Positions 1 through 8,410 of a stretch of 64,000 bases of DNA are shown in pieces. Within the stretch, counting starts at the first letter, position 1. Each line of letters begins with the position of its first letter. The notes under the pieces are model-generated. The model did no database searches, was not told the DNA's origin, and saw only the letters and a program-made list of their open reading frames with translations. Source of the DNA: Streptomyces cavernae (lineage in GTDB: Bacteria; Actinomycetota; Actinomycetes; Streptomycetales; Streptomycetaceae); assembly GCF_004023625.1 (NCBI RefSeq), contig NZ_RPDJ01000028.1, positions 124,001 to 188,000 of the forward strand. Reading direction: 5' to 3'. The position numbers were made by a program, and so were the translations under genes.

Positions 1-1
1 T

Positions 2-1465
2 CACACCTTCCCCGCCCTCATCGCGCGCACCCTTTCGGACCTGACCACCGACGAACGCCACGTCCTGCGCAGTGCCAGCCTGTTGGACGCCTGGGACCTG
101 GACCTGGCCACCCAGGCCGCCGGCCTCACCCATCAGTCAGCGGCTCGCCGACTCATCGAACGACCGATGATCAGCGAGGACCCGCAAGCGACCTGGCCGT
201 ATCACCTGCACGGCGCCATCCGCACCGCGCTGCGCACAGCCGACGACCACACCGAGGACCAGTGGACCCCCGCCGACTGGCACCAGGCCGCCGTGCGCGC
301 ACTCGCCGCCCTCGGCCGGCAATGGCAGGATGCCGAGACCGTCGTTCCCGGCCGGATTCTGCTCGTCGCGTGCCTGCGCCAGGGTCTGCGCCTGGCCCGA
401 GACCATCGCCTCGATGACCTCGACTGGCTCACCGACGCCGCCTACGCCTACACCGACGACTCCGTCTGGGAGCCCATCGCCCCACCCACCCAGCAGCCCG
501 CGCCCGGCAACGCCGCACACCAGCCGGGGCCGGACACGCCCGCCGACGCCCTGGCCGAGCTTCTCGCCGCCATCGCCCGCCGCCAGCACGAGCACCGCGA
601 ACGCACCGCCGAGCGCCTCACCGCCGTCCTGGACTCCGGTCTGCTGTCCGGCGAGCTCACCGAACTCGCCTTGTATTACCGCGCCAAGGCCCACAAGGAC
701 CTCGGCCGCACCGACGCCGCCCTCGACGGCTACCGCCAGGTCGCCAACGCAGACGGCCGGCTCGCTCCGCGCGCCCGCCGCGGCCTGGCCAACCTCGCCC
801 GCATCCGCGGCGACTTCCCCACCGCGCTCGCCGCCATCCCCACCCTGGGCTGGAAGGGCCGCCACCACCGCGTCCTGGGCCATATCCGCTTCCCCCACGG
901 CGACATGGTCCATGCCATCGCCGCGTTCGACGCCGCACGGACGGAAGCTGAACAGCACGACGCCCCGGGCGAGCGGGCCATCGCCCAGACCCTCCTCTCC
1001 CTGGCCTGCGCCTTCACCGACCCGGCCCGCGCCGACGACGAACTCGCCCTCGCCCACCAGCTCCTCGGCCAACTCGACCAGCGGGCCACCACTCTCCTCG
1101 CCCAGGTCGCCACCCTCGTACGCGACGCCGGCACCAACGACGTCACCGACCGCGCCACCGTGCTGCGCACCGAGATCACCGTCGCCGGGCTCGCCTGGCT
1201 CACCCCGCTCCTGGAGACCGCCCTCGCCTTCCACCACGCCGTACGCGGCGCACAAGACGCCCTGACTTCCACCATCGACCGTCTACGCGAGGCAACCGCG
1301 AACGGCGACTTCACCTACTACATCCACATCGCAACTGCCATGGGCGACCTGCCCCAGCCCGGCGAGTCGGCCATACAGTGGCTCGACGATGAACCCACCG
1401 TCCGTGCCCGCTGGCGCTCCCTGGTCACCGCCCGCCAGCACCACCTCGGATACTGGCCGGGGTGA
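2..1465 (+). CDS. C-terminal part of a STAND-like/TPR protein (5' end outside window)
   Basis: The reading frame is open from the left edge, so the first codons seen are internal and the start lies upstream. The visible 487 residues begin with a helical stretch (SASLLDAWDLDLA, then RRLIERPMI) like the winged-helix segment that follows the NTPase domain in Streptomyces STAND or ATP/GTP-binding proteins. The rest is Ala/Arg/Leu-rich helical repeats, for example the block around bases 655-800 that reads like TPR units. The NTPase domain itself would be outside the window and cannot be confirmed. It may act in signalling or protein-protein interaction; this is inference from the repeat architecture only. 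Confidence 0.75.
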   Translation, partial: HTFPALIARTLSDLTTDERHVLRSASLLDAWDLDLATQAAGLTHQSAARRLIERPMISEDPQATWPYHLHGAIRTALRTADDHTEDQWTPADWHQAAVRALAALGRQWQDAETVVPGRILLVACLRQGLRLARDHRLDDLDWLTDAAYAYTDDSVWEPIAPPTQQPAPGNAAHQPGPDTPADALAELLAAIARRQHEHRERTAERLTAVLDSGLLSGELTELALYYRAKAHKDLGRTDAALDGYRQVANADGRLAPRARRGLANLARIRGDFPTALAAIPTLGWKGRHHRVLGHIRFPHGDMVHAIAAFDAARTEAEQHDAPGERAIAQTLLSLACAFTDPARADDELALAHQLLGQLDQRATTLLAQVATLVRDAGTNDVTDRATVLRTEITVAGLAWLTPLLETALAFHHAVRGAQDALTSTIDRLREATANGDFTYYIHIATAMGDLPQPGESAIQWLDDEPTVRARWRSLVTARQHHLGYWPG

Positions 1466-1532
1466 GACTGCCCCAGGCCGTCCCCGGCTTCCTGACCTGG
1501 TCGGTGTGTCGAGCCAATTCCACCGCTGGTCA

Positions 1533-2474
1533 TCAGTGTGAGTATGTGCCGACAAGCTCGCGCAGCGAGTACCCCGAGGCCTTGCGCAGCCGGGCGGCGA
1601 CGACAGGCTCGATCCCGTACCGCGCGGCTTCCTCGGCGATCGCCGCCACCTCCTGCTGGGTCACCGGGGTCTGGAACATCTGCCGCATCTTGTCGGCGGT
1701 CTCGGCCTCGAAGGTGTGGCTGGCCCCGTCCTTCTTGAGTGTCAGGGTCCCGTCGTCGTTGAGGACGGCCTCCGGCTCGCCGTCCTGCGGCACCAGGACC
1801 TCGGTGATCAGCTTGATGGGTGTCCCGTCGGGCAAGTACGTGTCGACGACCGCGACATCGGGGTGAAGCGCCTTCCACCCCTGCACCACGTGCGGGGCGG
1901 AAGGACGGTGGAGGGCCATGCCGAGCGGGTCGTAGATGACGATGCTCTCGCCCGGCTCCAGCACGGTGAAACCGGCCTGCCGGTAGTACGCCGTGAGGAA
2001 AGGGCTGCTGGTGGTGAAGGTGCCCATCATCAGCCGGTATCCGAGACCGCGGTAGTACGCGCTGGCCCTCTCGATCAGGCGATGCCCCAGACGGCGGCCG
2101 CCGGCCTCGGGCGCCACGGACAACGCCTCAATGTCCACCACCTGGTTCACAACCCACGACCGGTGCTCAGGGCTCATGTACTTTATGGAGCCGACCCACC
2201 CCAGGGGCGGCGCTGCGGCGACCACGGCCACGACGTCGCCCCGCCGGGCCTCGGCGACCCAGGCACCCCGCACCCCGCAGGCGGGGTCGAGCCGGTGATT
2301 CCTGGCCGCGAGGCAGGCGATCTCCTCAGCGTCGTCCGGACCAGTGAACTCCACCCGCCCCAGCAGCTTGCGCACCGCGGCCTCGTCAGCGAGCCGGGGC
2401 TCGCGGATCAGCATTCCTCCAGCCTCAGCACGCTGTGCCCGAACCGCCGCCCTTGCCCGTGACGCTCTTCCCAT
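1533..2474 (-). CDS. GNAT-family N-acetyltransferase with C-terminal extension
   Basis: The first ~170 residues after MLIREP read as a GNAT fold: IREPRLADEAAVRKLL at the N-terminus, then DIEALSVAPEAGGRRLGHRLIERA, which is the acetyl-CoA binding motif A, and YYRQAGF, the typical C-terminal helix. The last ~130 residues (from about YLPDGTPIKLITEVLV) are not GNAT and look like a separate small domain ending in a helical segment. The start is ambiguous: the ATG at 2474 adds an Arg/Ala-rich leader, whereas the ATG at 2414 matches the domain start but has its GGAGG only one base upstream. The substrate is unknown. It lies about 80 bp downstream of the pentapeptide gene on the same strand. Confidence 0.85.
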   Translation of the reverse strand: MGRASRARAAVRAQRAEAGGMLIREPRLADEAAVRKLLGRVEFTGPDDAEEIACLAARNHRLDPACGVRGAWVAEARRGDVVAVVAAAPPLGWVGSIKYMSPEHRSWVVNQVVDIEALSVAPEAGGRRLGHRLIERASAYYRGLGYRLMMGTFTTSSPFLTAYYRQAGFTVLEPGESIVIYDPLGMALHRPSAPHVVQGWKALHPDVAVVDTYLPDGTPIKLITEVLVPQDGEPEAVLNDDGTLTLKKDGASHTFEAETADKMRQMFQTPVTQQEVAAIAEEAARYGIEPVVAARLRKASGYSLRELVGTYSH

Positions 2475-2554
2475 GCCCCGCCCAACGACAAAGGCGGTGG
2501 CGGGGTCCCCGCCGTTAGGCCGGACGAGTAGCCGCCCACGTGCACTTGGTGTCC

Positions 2555-4276
2555 TTAGCGTTTGATTCTGCCGCGTGCTGCAAGAGCGGCGAGTCCGAGG
2601 AGGATGGGCTCGCTGAACCGGCTGAACATCTCGATCCAGGTGCCGGCGGTGGTGAGGTCCTGGTCGCTGGAGCGGAAGACGACGGAGTTGAGTACGACGT
2701 GGCCGGCTTTCTCCGCTCGTTTGAGGGTCCAGCGTTGGCTGAGGGGTCCGGACAGGGTGGGGTCGGCCTTGTCGAGTACCAGGTGGATCCGGTTGCTAGG
2801 GGAGGGCATGGTGCCGGTCGCTGTCTGTTTCGGCGTCGGATCGGGCAGGCCCCACAGCACCATCAGCACCATGGTCAGGGTGATGGCGACGCCGAGCGCG
2901 GCCAGGGCGCGGGAGGCGCGCAGGCCGTAGCCGGAGACCAGCCAGTAGGCGTGTAGCAGGAGGCGCTCGCCGAAGGGCGTGTCGCGGTCGAGGCGGCGCA
3001 TCTCCATCTCGCCGAAGTAGAAGTCGGCGGCGCCGGGCTCGTTCTTGCCGTCTTCCAGGGCCTTGCGCAACTGCCGGTAGGTGGCGGCCAGGTCCTTGGG
3101 CCCGGGGGTCGCGGCCGGATCGGGGTGGGCGGGGCCGGGTTCCCAGCCGCGGGTCTGTGCGGAACGGCGGCCGGGAAGGGGCAGGGCGCGCCAGTGGTGT
3201 TCTTCGGCGATGGTCCGGCGGCGGGTCCAGGGGGCCGGCGGGTCGGCGAAGGGGACGTGGCCTTCGAAGCGAAGCTGGTCGAGGTGGTGGGCGCCGGTGA
3301 ACAGGCAGTCGGACAAGTCCACTCCGGACAGCGCGAGGAAGGAGACGTCTACGCCCGCCAGCGTGGCGATAGACGGCTGTGGATCTTGTCCGGTCAGCGG
3401 TTCTTCGGGGATCAGGTCGTTGTTGAAGGGGAAGGGCCGGGGGTGGAAGTTTATGGCGACGGGCTGGGAGAGCACGGCGTCCAGCAGGTTGATGTCGGCG
3501 TAGCGGACGTCGAGAGTGAGCGCCGTGTTGATCTGCGCGGCCTGCAGGAGGATGTGCGCGGCGGCGATCCGTATGCGGATGGGGCAGGTGAGGACGGCTT
3601 GGGTCAGGTCCAGTTGGCCTCCGCAGACGATGGGGCCCACGAGGGGCCCGTTGAACGTCGTGTCGGGGAAGGCGACGTCGTCTTTGAAGCGGGCCCCGGC
3701 GAATATGGCGTCGCGGCCGAACGCCGATTCGAAGAACCCTGCTCTCCCTTCGACTTCTGCTGAGACGAATACGGCGTCGCTGGTGAATGTCACGGCGTGG
3801 AAGGCGGCCTCGCCGAGCAGTTGGGCGCGGGAGAACAGTGCATCGCGCGCGAATTTGGCGTGGTCGAAGTCGGCGTCCGAGCCGAAGAGGGTGTCCTGGA
3901 ACCAGGCGGTGCCTTGGAAGTCCGCGTGCTCGAAGGCGGCTCCCAGCTGGAAGACGGCTTCCTCGAAGACGGCGTCGCCGTTGAAGGTGACCTCGTAGAA
4001 CCGGGCGTCTTCTTCGAAGTGGGCGAGCCAGAAGAAGGCCTCGCCAGTGAACGTGACGGAGGTGAAGTCGGCTAGTTCGGGGAAGCGGGCGCGGCCGAAC
4101 AGGGCCTCGCCGAAGGTGTTGTCGACCGCCGTCTTGAGCTCTTCCAGCAGTCCGCGGGTGAAGGGGACACCGCGGCAGTCCACCGCGGCGCCGGGCGATA
4201 ACGCCCCGAGCTCCTGGTGTCGCTCATCCGGTTCGAGATTGGGCCAGGCACCGGTCGTACGGCGCCCACGGCACAC
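2555..4276 (-). CDS. Pentapeptide-repeat membrane protein (N-terminus lost by frameshift)
   Basis: Residues ~45-200 are a long run of five-residue units with central Phe (pattern F..A.F, e.g. FGEALFGRARF, DAVFEEAVF), the signature of a right-handed pentapeptide beta-helix. A soluble region with FYFGEMEMRR follows, then one clear membrane helix near residues 459-481 (ALGVAITLTMVLMVLWGL) and a second hydrophobic stretch at the very C-terminus. Such proteins are probably membrane-anchored scaffolds; no enzymatic role is implied. The only start in this frame is a GTG at 4276 with no visible ribosome site. The expected Cys-rich N-terminus lies just upstream in another frame (see 4224-4382), so the gene is probably frameshifted or carries a sequencing error. 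Confidence 0.85.
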   Translation of the reverse strand: MCRGRRTTGAWPNLEPDERHQELGALSPGAAVDCRGVPFTRGLLEELKTAVDNTFGEALFGRARFPELADFTSVTFTGEAFFWLAHFEEDARFYEVTFNGDAVFEEAVFQLGAAFEHADFQGTAWFQDTLFGSDADFDHAKFARDALFSRAQLLGEAAFHAVTFTSDAVFVSAEVEGRAGFFESAFGRDAIFAGARFKDDVAFPDTTFNGPLVGPIVCGGQLDLTQAVLTCPIRIRIAAAHILLQAAQINTALTLDVRYADINLLDAVLSQPVAINFHPRPFPFNNDLIPEEPLTGQDPQPSIATLAGVDVSFLALSGVDLSDCLFTGAHHLDQLRFEGHVPFADPPAPWTRRRTIAEEHHWRALPLPGRRSAQTRGWEPGPAHPDPAATPGPKDLAATYRQLRKALEDGKNEPGAADFYFGEMEMRRLDRDTPFGERLLLHAYWLVSGYGLRASRALAALGVAITLTMVLMVLWGLPDPTPKQTATGTMPSPSNRIHLVLDKADPTLSGPLSQRWTLKRAEKAGHVVLNSVVFRSSDQDLTTAGTWIEMFSRFSEPILLGLAALAARGRIKR

Positions 4277-4382
4277 CGAAGCAGGCGCCGTGGTCGCCCG
4301 GGACCCCGCAGGCAGGCCAGCGAAGCCGGGGGTCCTGGGCCAGGAAGGCCAGGATGGGGAGGCCCTGTTGTATCAGGCTCAC
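4224..4382 (-). pseudogene. Out-of-frame N-terminal fragment of the pentapeptide-repeat gene
   Basis: A GTG at 4382 overlaps the TGA of the upstream gene (GTGA), the coupling arrangement used throughout this window. It opens 52 codons that include RWPACGVPGDHGACFGV and YDRCLA before a TGA. From memory of the family, Streptomyces pentapeptide proteins begin with this kind of Trp-Pro/Cys-rich head followed by a segment like DERHQELGALSPGAAVDCRG, which here sits in the neighbouring frame. Removing one base from the CCC run (GGG on the plus strand, 4241-4243) would fuse CLA directly to NLEPDERH and give one protein from 4382 to 2555. Confidence 0.65.
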
Positions 4383-4912
4383 CGGGTCTGCAGGGCGCCG
4401 CTGTCGATGAGGCTCTGGATGTAGGGCGGCCAGTCCCGCTTCAGACTCTGGACAATGCCGTCGCGCACGTTCTGGCGGACCTGCGGGGTGACGTGTTCGA
4501 CGTCGCCGTTGGTGTAGTGCAGGCGCAGGCCTTCGCGGCTGGCGTCACACAGGATGGCGTGGGCCTTCTGCGTGAGGGTGAGGTACAGCTGCGGGACCTG
4601 CGCGTCCAGGAGCTCGTCGATGACGGCCTCGTAGTCGATGCCGAGGTCGCCCCAGTCCTTGCCCTGCTTGTCGAGCCACAGCGTGACGTCCGAAAAGAAC
4701 ACGGCCTCGCCCGGGCCGTCGTTCGGCTCACGGGCCAGACCAGTGGAGAGGTCGAGCACGATGCCGGCACCCTTGCTGACGAGAGAGCGAGGGATCATCG
4801 TCGGCGCGATGGCCACCGCGCACTCTCCCCAGCCGTCGCGAGTCTCGGTCGGCCAGGGCAATCCCAGCACGAGCCATCCGGCCGGTGACAGCGGCGAGTT
4901 GGTCACCGTCAT
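4379..4912 (-). CDS. Conserved hypothetical protein
   Basis: A 177-residue soluble protein starting at MTVTNSPLSPAGWLVLGLPWP. The ATG at 4912 is preceded by a purine-rich GAGGGGGAG ribosome site, so I prefer it to the ATG 81 bases upstream, which adds a charged, non-domain-like leader. The sequence is acidic and mixed alpha/beta, with YEAVIDELLDAQVPQLYLTLTQKAHAILCDASREGLRLHYTNGDVEHVTPQVRQNV as its most regular part. No catalytic motif, membrane segment or signal peptide is visible. Its stop codon overlaps the GTG of the frameshifted pentapeptide gene, so the two were probably one transcription unit. Function unknown. Confidence 0.7.
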   Translation of the reverse strand: MTVTNSPLSPAGWLVLGLPWPTETRDGWGECAVAIAPTMIPRSLVSKGAGIVLDLSTGLAREPNDGPGEAVFFSDVTLWLDKQGKDWGDLGIDYEAVIDELLDAQVPQLYLTLTQKAHAILCDASREGLRLHYTNGDVEHVTPQVRQNVRDGIVQSLKRDWPPYIQSLIDSGALQTR

Positions 4913-5145
4913 CTCCCCCTCTTCGTCTTCGTGGTGTCGCGGTCGGTTCGAGTTGATCTTTTCTGTCCGGCTGCGGGGCGAGCAAGACTGCATCGAGCCG
5001 TTGCGAGCTCCTGTGGAGTGCGGCGGTTGTGCGGCCTGGGGCGGCCTTCAACTGGGCCGGAGGGCACGGACTGGACGCTGGCAGACCTGGCTTCCACCGC
5101 TGGGAGATGAGTCCTTCCACCAGGGCCCATACTGAAGCCGTGCCC

Positions 5146-5496
5146 ATGCACCGTGCCTCCGCTTCCCGTTGGGCTCATGTGGCCGAGCGTCTGCCCGCGC
5201 ATCTTGAGGAGCTGTCCGGACCTGAGACAGGGACGGTGGAGCTGCCCCTGCATCTTGCGTGGTCGGGGCTCAGGCGCTTTGAGGTGAGTGACGAGAAGCT
5301 CCTGGTGGGCCTGTATCGCATTGTGCTCACGAGCGGGCTGCGCGACGACCTGACCGGCTACCTCAATGCCGAGCTGCTCGTGTGGCACTGGCCGCGGTTG
5401 CGGATCGCCGTGGGCAAGCTGGTGCGCACGTGCTGGGAGCGGCGTTTTCCTGAACTGGTGGCCACCGGGGCTACTGGCGGCAGAATCCCGGTATGA
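5146..5496 (+). CDS. Hypothetical protein, coupled to the next gene
   Basis: A 116-residue helical protein starting MHRASASRWAHVAERLPAHLEELSG; a GTG six bases earlier (5140) is an equally possible start. The centre reads VSDEKLLVGLYRIVLTSGLRDDLTGYLN and the C-terminal part is Trp- and Arg-rich (LLVWHWPRLRIAVGKLVRTCWERRFPEL). No known domain is recognised. Its stop overlaps the start of the following gene by ATGA, which indicates translational coupling. It faces the minus-strand gene at 4379-4912 divergently. Confidence 0.6.
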   Translation: MHRASASRWAHVAERLPAHLEELSGPETGTVELPLHLAWSGLRRFEVSDEKLLVGLYRIVLTSGLRDDLTGYLNAELLVWHWPRLRIAVGKLVRTCWERRFPELVATGATGGRIPV

Positions 5497-5954
5497 GCGA
5501 ACCTGCGCTGGCGGTGGAGCTGCATCACGTCGCGCAAGGGTGGGCGATGCTCGGGAGAATCGCGGTCATGACTGATCACCGTGAAGAGACGGACGGCGGC
5601 GGCCGCGAACGGGTGACGCGGATCGTGACCGGCCGCCAGGGCGAGGCGGCGTTCACCCACGGCCCGGTCAAGCAGACCAGCCACATGCACACCCTTGAGG
5701 TGGTCACCTTCTCCGGCTCGGAGGAGTCGGATGTCCTGCACGCCGCCGGGTCCTGGATGGCCGAGTATCCGCTCACCCTGATCGTCTCGCTGAACTGGCG
5801 CTGGGATCACCCAGACGAGGATCACTCCTGCTGGGTGCTCGACATGACGGTTGATCACGAGCCCGGGATGAACCAGACCGAGGAGTGGTGGCGGGCCGTC
5901 AGCGGCGATCCGCGGCTTCGGGAAAGCGGGACGGGACACGACCGGAAGGGATAG
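5493..5954 (+). CDS. Hypothetical protein
   Basis: A 153-residue protein whose ATG overlaps the stop of the preceding gene (ATGA at 5493-5496), which favours this start over an internal ATG at 5568. It has a beta-rich core (HTLEVVTFSGSEESDVLHAAGSWMAEYPLTLIVSLNWRWDHPDEDHSCWVLDMTVDHEPG) with several Trp and acidic residues. No signal peptide, membrane helix or recognisable catalytic motif is present. It is convergent with 5969-6616. Function unknown. Confidence 0.6.
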   Translation: MSEPALAVELHHVAQGWAMLGRIAVMTDHREETDGGGRERVTRIVTGRQGEAAFTHGPVKQTSHMHTLEVVTFSGSEESDVLHAAGSWMAEYPLTLIVSLNWRWDHPDEDHSCWVLDMTVDHEPGMNQTEEWWRAVSGDPRLRESGTGHDRKG

Positions 5955-5968
5955 GCGGCCCGGCGAGG

Positions 5969-6616
5969 TCAGCCGCGCATCGAGGTGCCGTGCCGGCGGG
6001 CCAGCTTCAGCGTCTGTGCCCAGACGCGTTTCACCTCGGGCTCGGTCTTCCAGTACTTGCGGATGACGGCGGGGCCGCGCGGCGGCTCGGTCTCGGTCAG
6101 CAAGGCCGCCATCTCCTCTCCGCCGGTGAAGGCGATGTGCTCCTGGACGCCGCCGTAGTGGAACCACACCTGGTGCGGCGGCTCCTGGTCGACCGCGATG
6201 TGTACGGCCTCGAAACCCAGCAGGGCCGCCGTAGTGCCACGGGGTGTTCCCTTGGGAGTTTCGCGGGTCTCCCGGCCTCGGCGGGCACCGGCCGTGGCGA
6301 AGAAGGGACAGACCGCACCCGAGAAGATCATGCAGTCACGGTGTCCGGGACCGTCCGTGCGCTTGCACGCGTTCTGCGCAACGGTCTGTTCGGCGTCATC
6401 CTGCGCGAACAGCCGGTAGAGGCTCTCCCCGGGAGTGAGGGGGAGGCCGCAGACCGCGCAGCACCCGTGGGCGTACAGCGCGCCACATCGGCGGAAGTCC
6501 TGCACGGCCAGTTCAGGTTTGCCACGCAGCCAGAGGTTTTCGGCGGGCACGGGGTAGCCGCGGGGATCGCGGGGGAGACCGGCGATCCGGCCGGGCACGG
6601 GCGGGAGTTCGATCAT
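5969..6616 (-). CDS. Cys-rich conserved hypothetical protein (probable zinc binding)
   Basis: A 215-residue protein beginning MIELPPVPGRIAGLPRDPRGYPVP. Two Cys clusters suggest metal binding: C-G-A-L-Y-A-H-G-CC-AVC-G in the N-terminal half and CKRTDGPGHRDC..SGAVC in the middle. Between them LTPGESLYRLF resembles a short ligand-like loop. The C-terminal half is helical and ends in a basic stretch. An upstream ATG at 6658 would add a 14-residue Arg/Pro-rich leader; the ribosome site is weak for both. I recognise it only as a type of small Cys-rich protein common in Streptomyces; a role in nucleic acid or protein binding would be a guess. Confidence 0.65.
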   Translation of the reverse strand: MIELPPVPGRIAGLPRDPRGYPVPAENLWLRGKPELAVQDFRRCGALYAHGCCAVCGLPLTPGESLYRLFAQDDAEQTVAQNACKRTDGPGHRDCMIFSGAVCPFFATAGARRGRETRETPKGTPRGTTAALLGFEAVHIAVDQEPPHQVWFHYGGVQEHIAFTGGEEMAALLTETEPPRGPAVIRKYWKTEPEVKRVWAQTLKLARRHGTSMRG

Positions 6617-6710
6617 CGGGCCATCTTGTCGGGCCGGAGCGCGCGGCGTACAGGCCACCTTCGCCCGCGAACAGCGCAGCGGCGGAGGCCCGGAGAAGAA
6701 GCCGGTCAGT

Positions 6711-6980
6711 TCACGGGGCGTCGTCTGTCTCGTCGGCGTCGGTCAACGGCGAGGTGGCCTTTCGTGGTCGGCCGCGGGGCTTTTCTGCAGGCCAGTGCTC
6801 GTTGAGCTGCTCCAGGAAGCCGTCCGGGTCAGCGACCAGCGCGCTGAGGCACGCCACGACGAAGGCCTTCATCTCTCGGTCGCGGTCGCTTAGCGCCTGC
6901 GTGGCCTGCTGTTTCAGGGTGGCGTCGGGACGGACGGTCAGACCTGGGTCTCTGTGCCGATCGCGTCGCTGAGGGGGCAT
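6711..6980 (-). CDS. Small DNA-binding-like protein, candidate autoregulator
   Basis: An 89-residue protein: a basic N-terminus (MPPQRRDRHRD), a LTVRPDATLKQQATQALSDRDREMKAFVVACLSALVADPDGFL segment with the spacing of a ribbon-helix-helix-like or short helical DNA-binding fold, and an AT-hook-like GRPRKA near the C-terminus. The start codon lies 15 bp from a large perfect inverted repeat (6996-7053) that also fronts the divergent gene at 7075. That arrangement suggests this protein controls itself and the divergent gene. No strong ribosome site precedes the ATG, so it may be leaderless. The DNA-binding assignment is inference from composition and context. Confidence 0.55.
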   Translation of the reverse strand: MPPQRRDRHRDPGLTVRPDATLKQQATQALSDRDREMKAFVVACLSALVADPDGFLEQLNEHWPAEKPRGRPRKATSPLTDADETDDAP

Positions 6981-6995
6981 GCGAAGAACTTTTAC

Positions 6996-7053
6996 ATAAG
7001 TGGCTTGCCACTTTCAAGGCTCGGCGCTACCTTGAAAGTGGCAAGCCACTTAT
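6996..7053. promoter_or_regulatory. 24-bp perfect inverted repeat with nested palindromes in a divergent promoter
   Basis: Bases 6996-7019 are the exact reverse complement of 7030-7053, separated by 10 bases. Each arm also contains its own smaller palindrome, AAGTGGC-tt-GCCACTT (6998-7013) and AAGTGGC-aa-GCCACTT (7036-7051). The element lies between divergent genes starting at 6980 and 7075. The layout suits two dimer sites, 38 bp apart centre to centre, for a repressor of both genes. Because there is no T-run, and because it sits upstream of both starts, an operator is more likely than a terminator. Confidence 0.75.
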
Positions 7054-7074
7054 GGGATGTGGAGGAACCTGCCC

Positions 7075-7425
7075 GTGAAGATCAGTGAACGCAGCAACCC
7101 CGCCAGCTACCAGGCCGCCCTCGTGAGCGCGGCGCTCAGCTCGGGCGTCGGCCACGATGCCTCCGACGCCGACCTCGACCAGGCCGCCACCGGGGCGGGC
7201 CTGCGGCCCCCGGCGCTCGCCGCGTCGCGCGAGGCCGTCCGGGTCGCCCTCCAGTGCCCGGTCGACTTCATGGACGTCACCGACAGTCCGGACGCAGTCG
7301 TCGGCGGCAACGACATCGGGCAGGCCGTGTTCGACGCCGCCAGCGAGCGCCGCCCCCTGGTCGTCCTCGACCACGACGGCCGCCCGGTCGTGATGGTGCC
7401 GCAGCCCGTTGAGGAGTCAGCGTGA
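7075..7425 (+). CDS. Hypothetical protein in repeat-controlled pair
   Basis: A 116-residue protein. The GTG at 7075 is preceded by GGAGG at 7061-7065 with 9-base spacing, so I prefer it to the ATG at 7057, which lies before the ribosome site. The N-terminal half is Ala-rich helical (PASYQAALVSAALSSGVGHDASDADLDQAATGAGLRPP); the C-terminal half ends RPLVVLDHDGRPVVMVPQP, a strand pattern seen in some antitoxin-like proteins but not diagnostic. Its stop overlaps the next GTG (GTGA at 7422-7425), so the two are translationally coupled. It lies immediately downstream of the 6996-7053 inverted repeat. Function unknown. Confidence 0.6.
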   Translation: MKISERSNPASYQAALVSAALSSGVGHDASDADLDQAATGAGLRPPALAASREAVRVALQCPVDFMDVTDSPDAVVGGNDIGQAVFDAASERRPLVVLDHDGRPVVMVPQPVEESA

Positions 7426-8378
7426 GCGCCGGCATCAGCCAGGCAGCCGGGGCGCGCGAGATCGAGTTCGCCCCGGCTCTGCCGGACGACCTGAAGGTGG
7501 AGACGGGCACCGGCTACCTCCAGCCGGGCGGCCTGGTCGTGCACACCGGCTGGTCCCGCCCGCTGGACGGCGCACCGAACGAGCGGAGCCAGCACCCCGC
7601 CTACGAAGGCAGCAGCGTCCAGTGCTGGAACATCTCCACGCCCGACGGGCACCGCGCGAGCCGCTTCCCGTACCTGACCCGCCCGGACGCGGCCTCGGCT
7701 GCGGCGCGCATCGTGACCAGCCTGCCCGGCGGGCTCTGGCCTTCCGACGCCGACACCGCGGCGCTGCTGCCGCTCGCCCTGGAGGCCTCCGAATCGCCGG
7801 CCATGCTGCCCCTCACGCACAAGGGCAAGCCCAACTGGGGCTCCGGGCTCGGAGGCGACCTCGCCGACTTCTGGATACCCGACACCCGGGCCGCGTACGA
7901 GCGGATGATCGACGCCCACGGGCGGATCCCGAAAAACTGCCAGGCGTGCGCCAAGACGGTGCGTCAGCAGAAGCGCCTCGGCTGGATGCCCCGGACCAGT
8001 CACTGGCCCCTGTGGTCGGTGCAGGGCCACCGCGGACAGCTCGTCCGTCCGCACTGCTACTGCACCGCCTGCATGCGCATCGACGTGTCCATGGGAACGT
8101 TCGGCCCGGGCGTCGACCAAGAGGGCGAGACCGTCCCGGGCGCCATGGCCATCTACCCCTACAGCGCCGTCCCGGGCGTGGTCGACCCCGGCATGGACCG
8201 CGGCGAGCGGCCCTTCGCCTGGTTCAACTACTTCCTTAGCGAGGGCGGGTGCGTCGTCATCGATGAGCGCCCCACCGTGGGGCTCTGGCCGACAGGCGTG
8301 CGGCATGACGACGCGCTGTTCTGCGAGACCGGAATCACCGGAGAGTTCGGCGTCGACGACGTCACTCCCGGCTCCTAG
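7422..8378 (+). CDS. Hypothetical protein with zinc-ribbon-like Cys pairs
   Basis: A 318-residue soluble protein coupled to the preceding gene by GTGA. Two Cys groups, NCQAC (C173, C176) and HCYCTAC (C212, C214, C217), are about 40 residues apart and could form one treble-clef or zinc ribbon. The N-terminal ~150 residues have a GGLVVHTGWSRPLDGAP segment and several Trp, with no catalytic motif I recognise. The C-terminus (PFAWFNYFLSEGGCVVIDERPTVGLW) looks beta-rich. A strong hairpin follows at 8411-8452, so the gene is probably last in its transcript. The family is unknown to me. Confidence 0.6.
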   Translation: MSAGISQAAGAREIEFAPALPDDLKVETGTGYLQPGGLVVHTGWSRPLDGAPNERSQHPAYEGSSVQCWNISTPDGHRASRFPYLTRPDAASAAARIVTSLPGGLWPSDADTAALLPLALEASESPAMLPLTHKGKPNWGSGLGGDLADFWIPDTRAAYERMIDAHGRIPKNCQACAKTVRQQKRLGWMPRTSHWPLWSVQGHRGQLVRPHCYCTACMRIDVSMGTFGPGVDQEGETVPGAMAIYPYSAVPGVVDPGMDRGERPFAWFNYFLSEGGCVVIDERPTVGLWPTGVRHDDALFCETGITGEFGVDDVTPGS

Positions 8379-8410
8379 CACGGATCACCGAAGTTCGAGC
8401 GAAGACGTGG

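Noticed and set aside
137-1255. A 372-codon minus-strand frame opposite the first gene
   Set aside because: It is Gly/Val-rich shadow sequence of the plus-strand gene, without a domain or ribosome site.
3125-3763. A plus-strand frame inside the pentapeptide gene
   Set aside because: Its repetitive look mirrors the pentapeptide repeats on the other strand; no start signal and no known domain.
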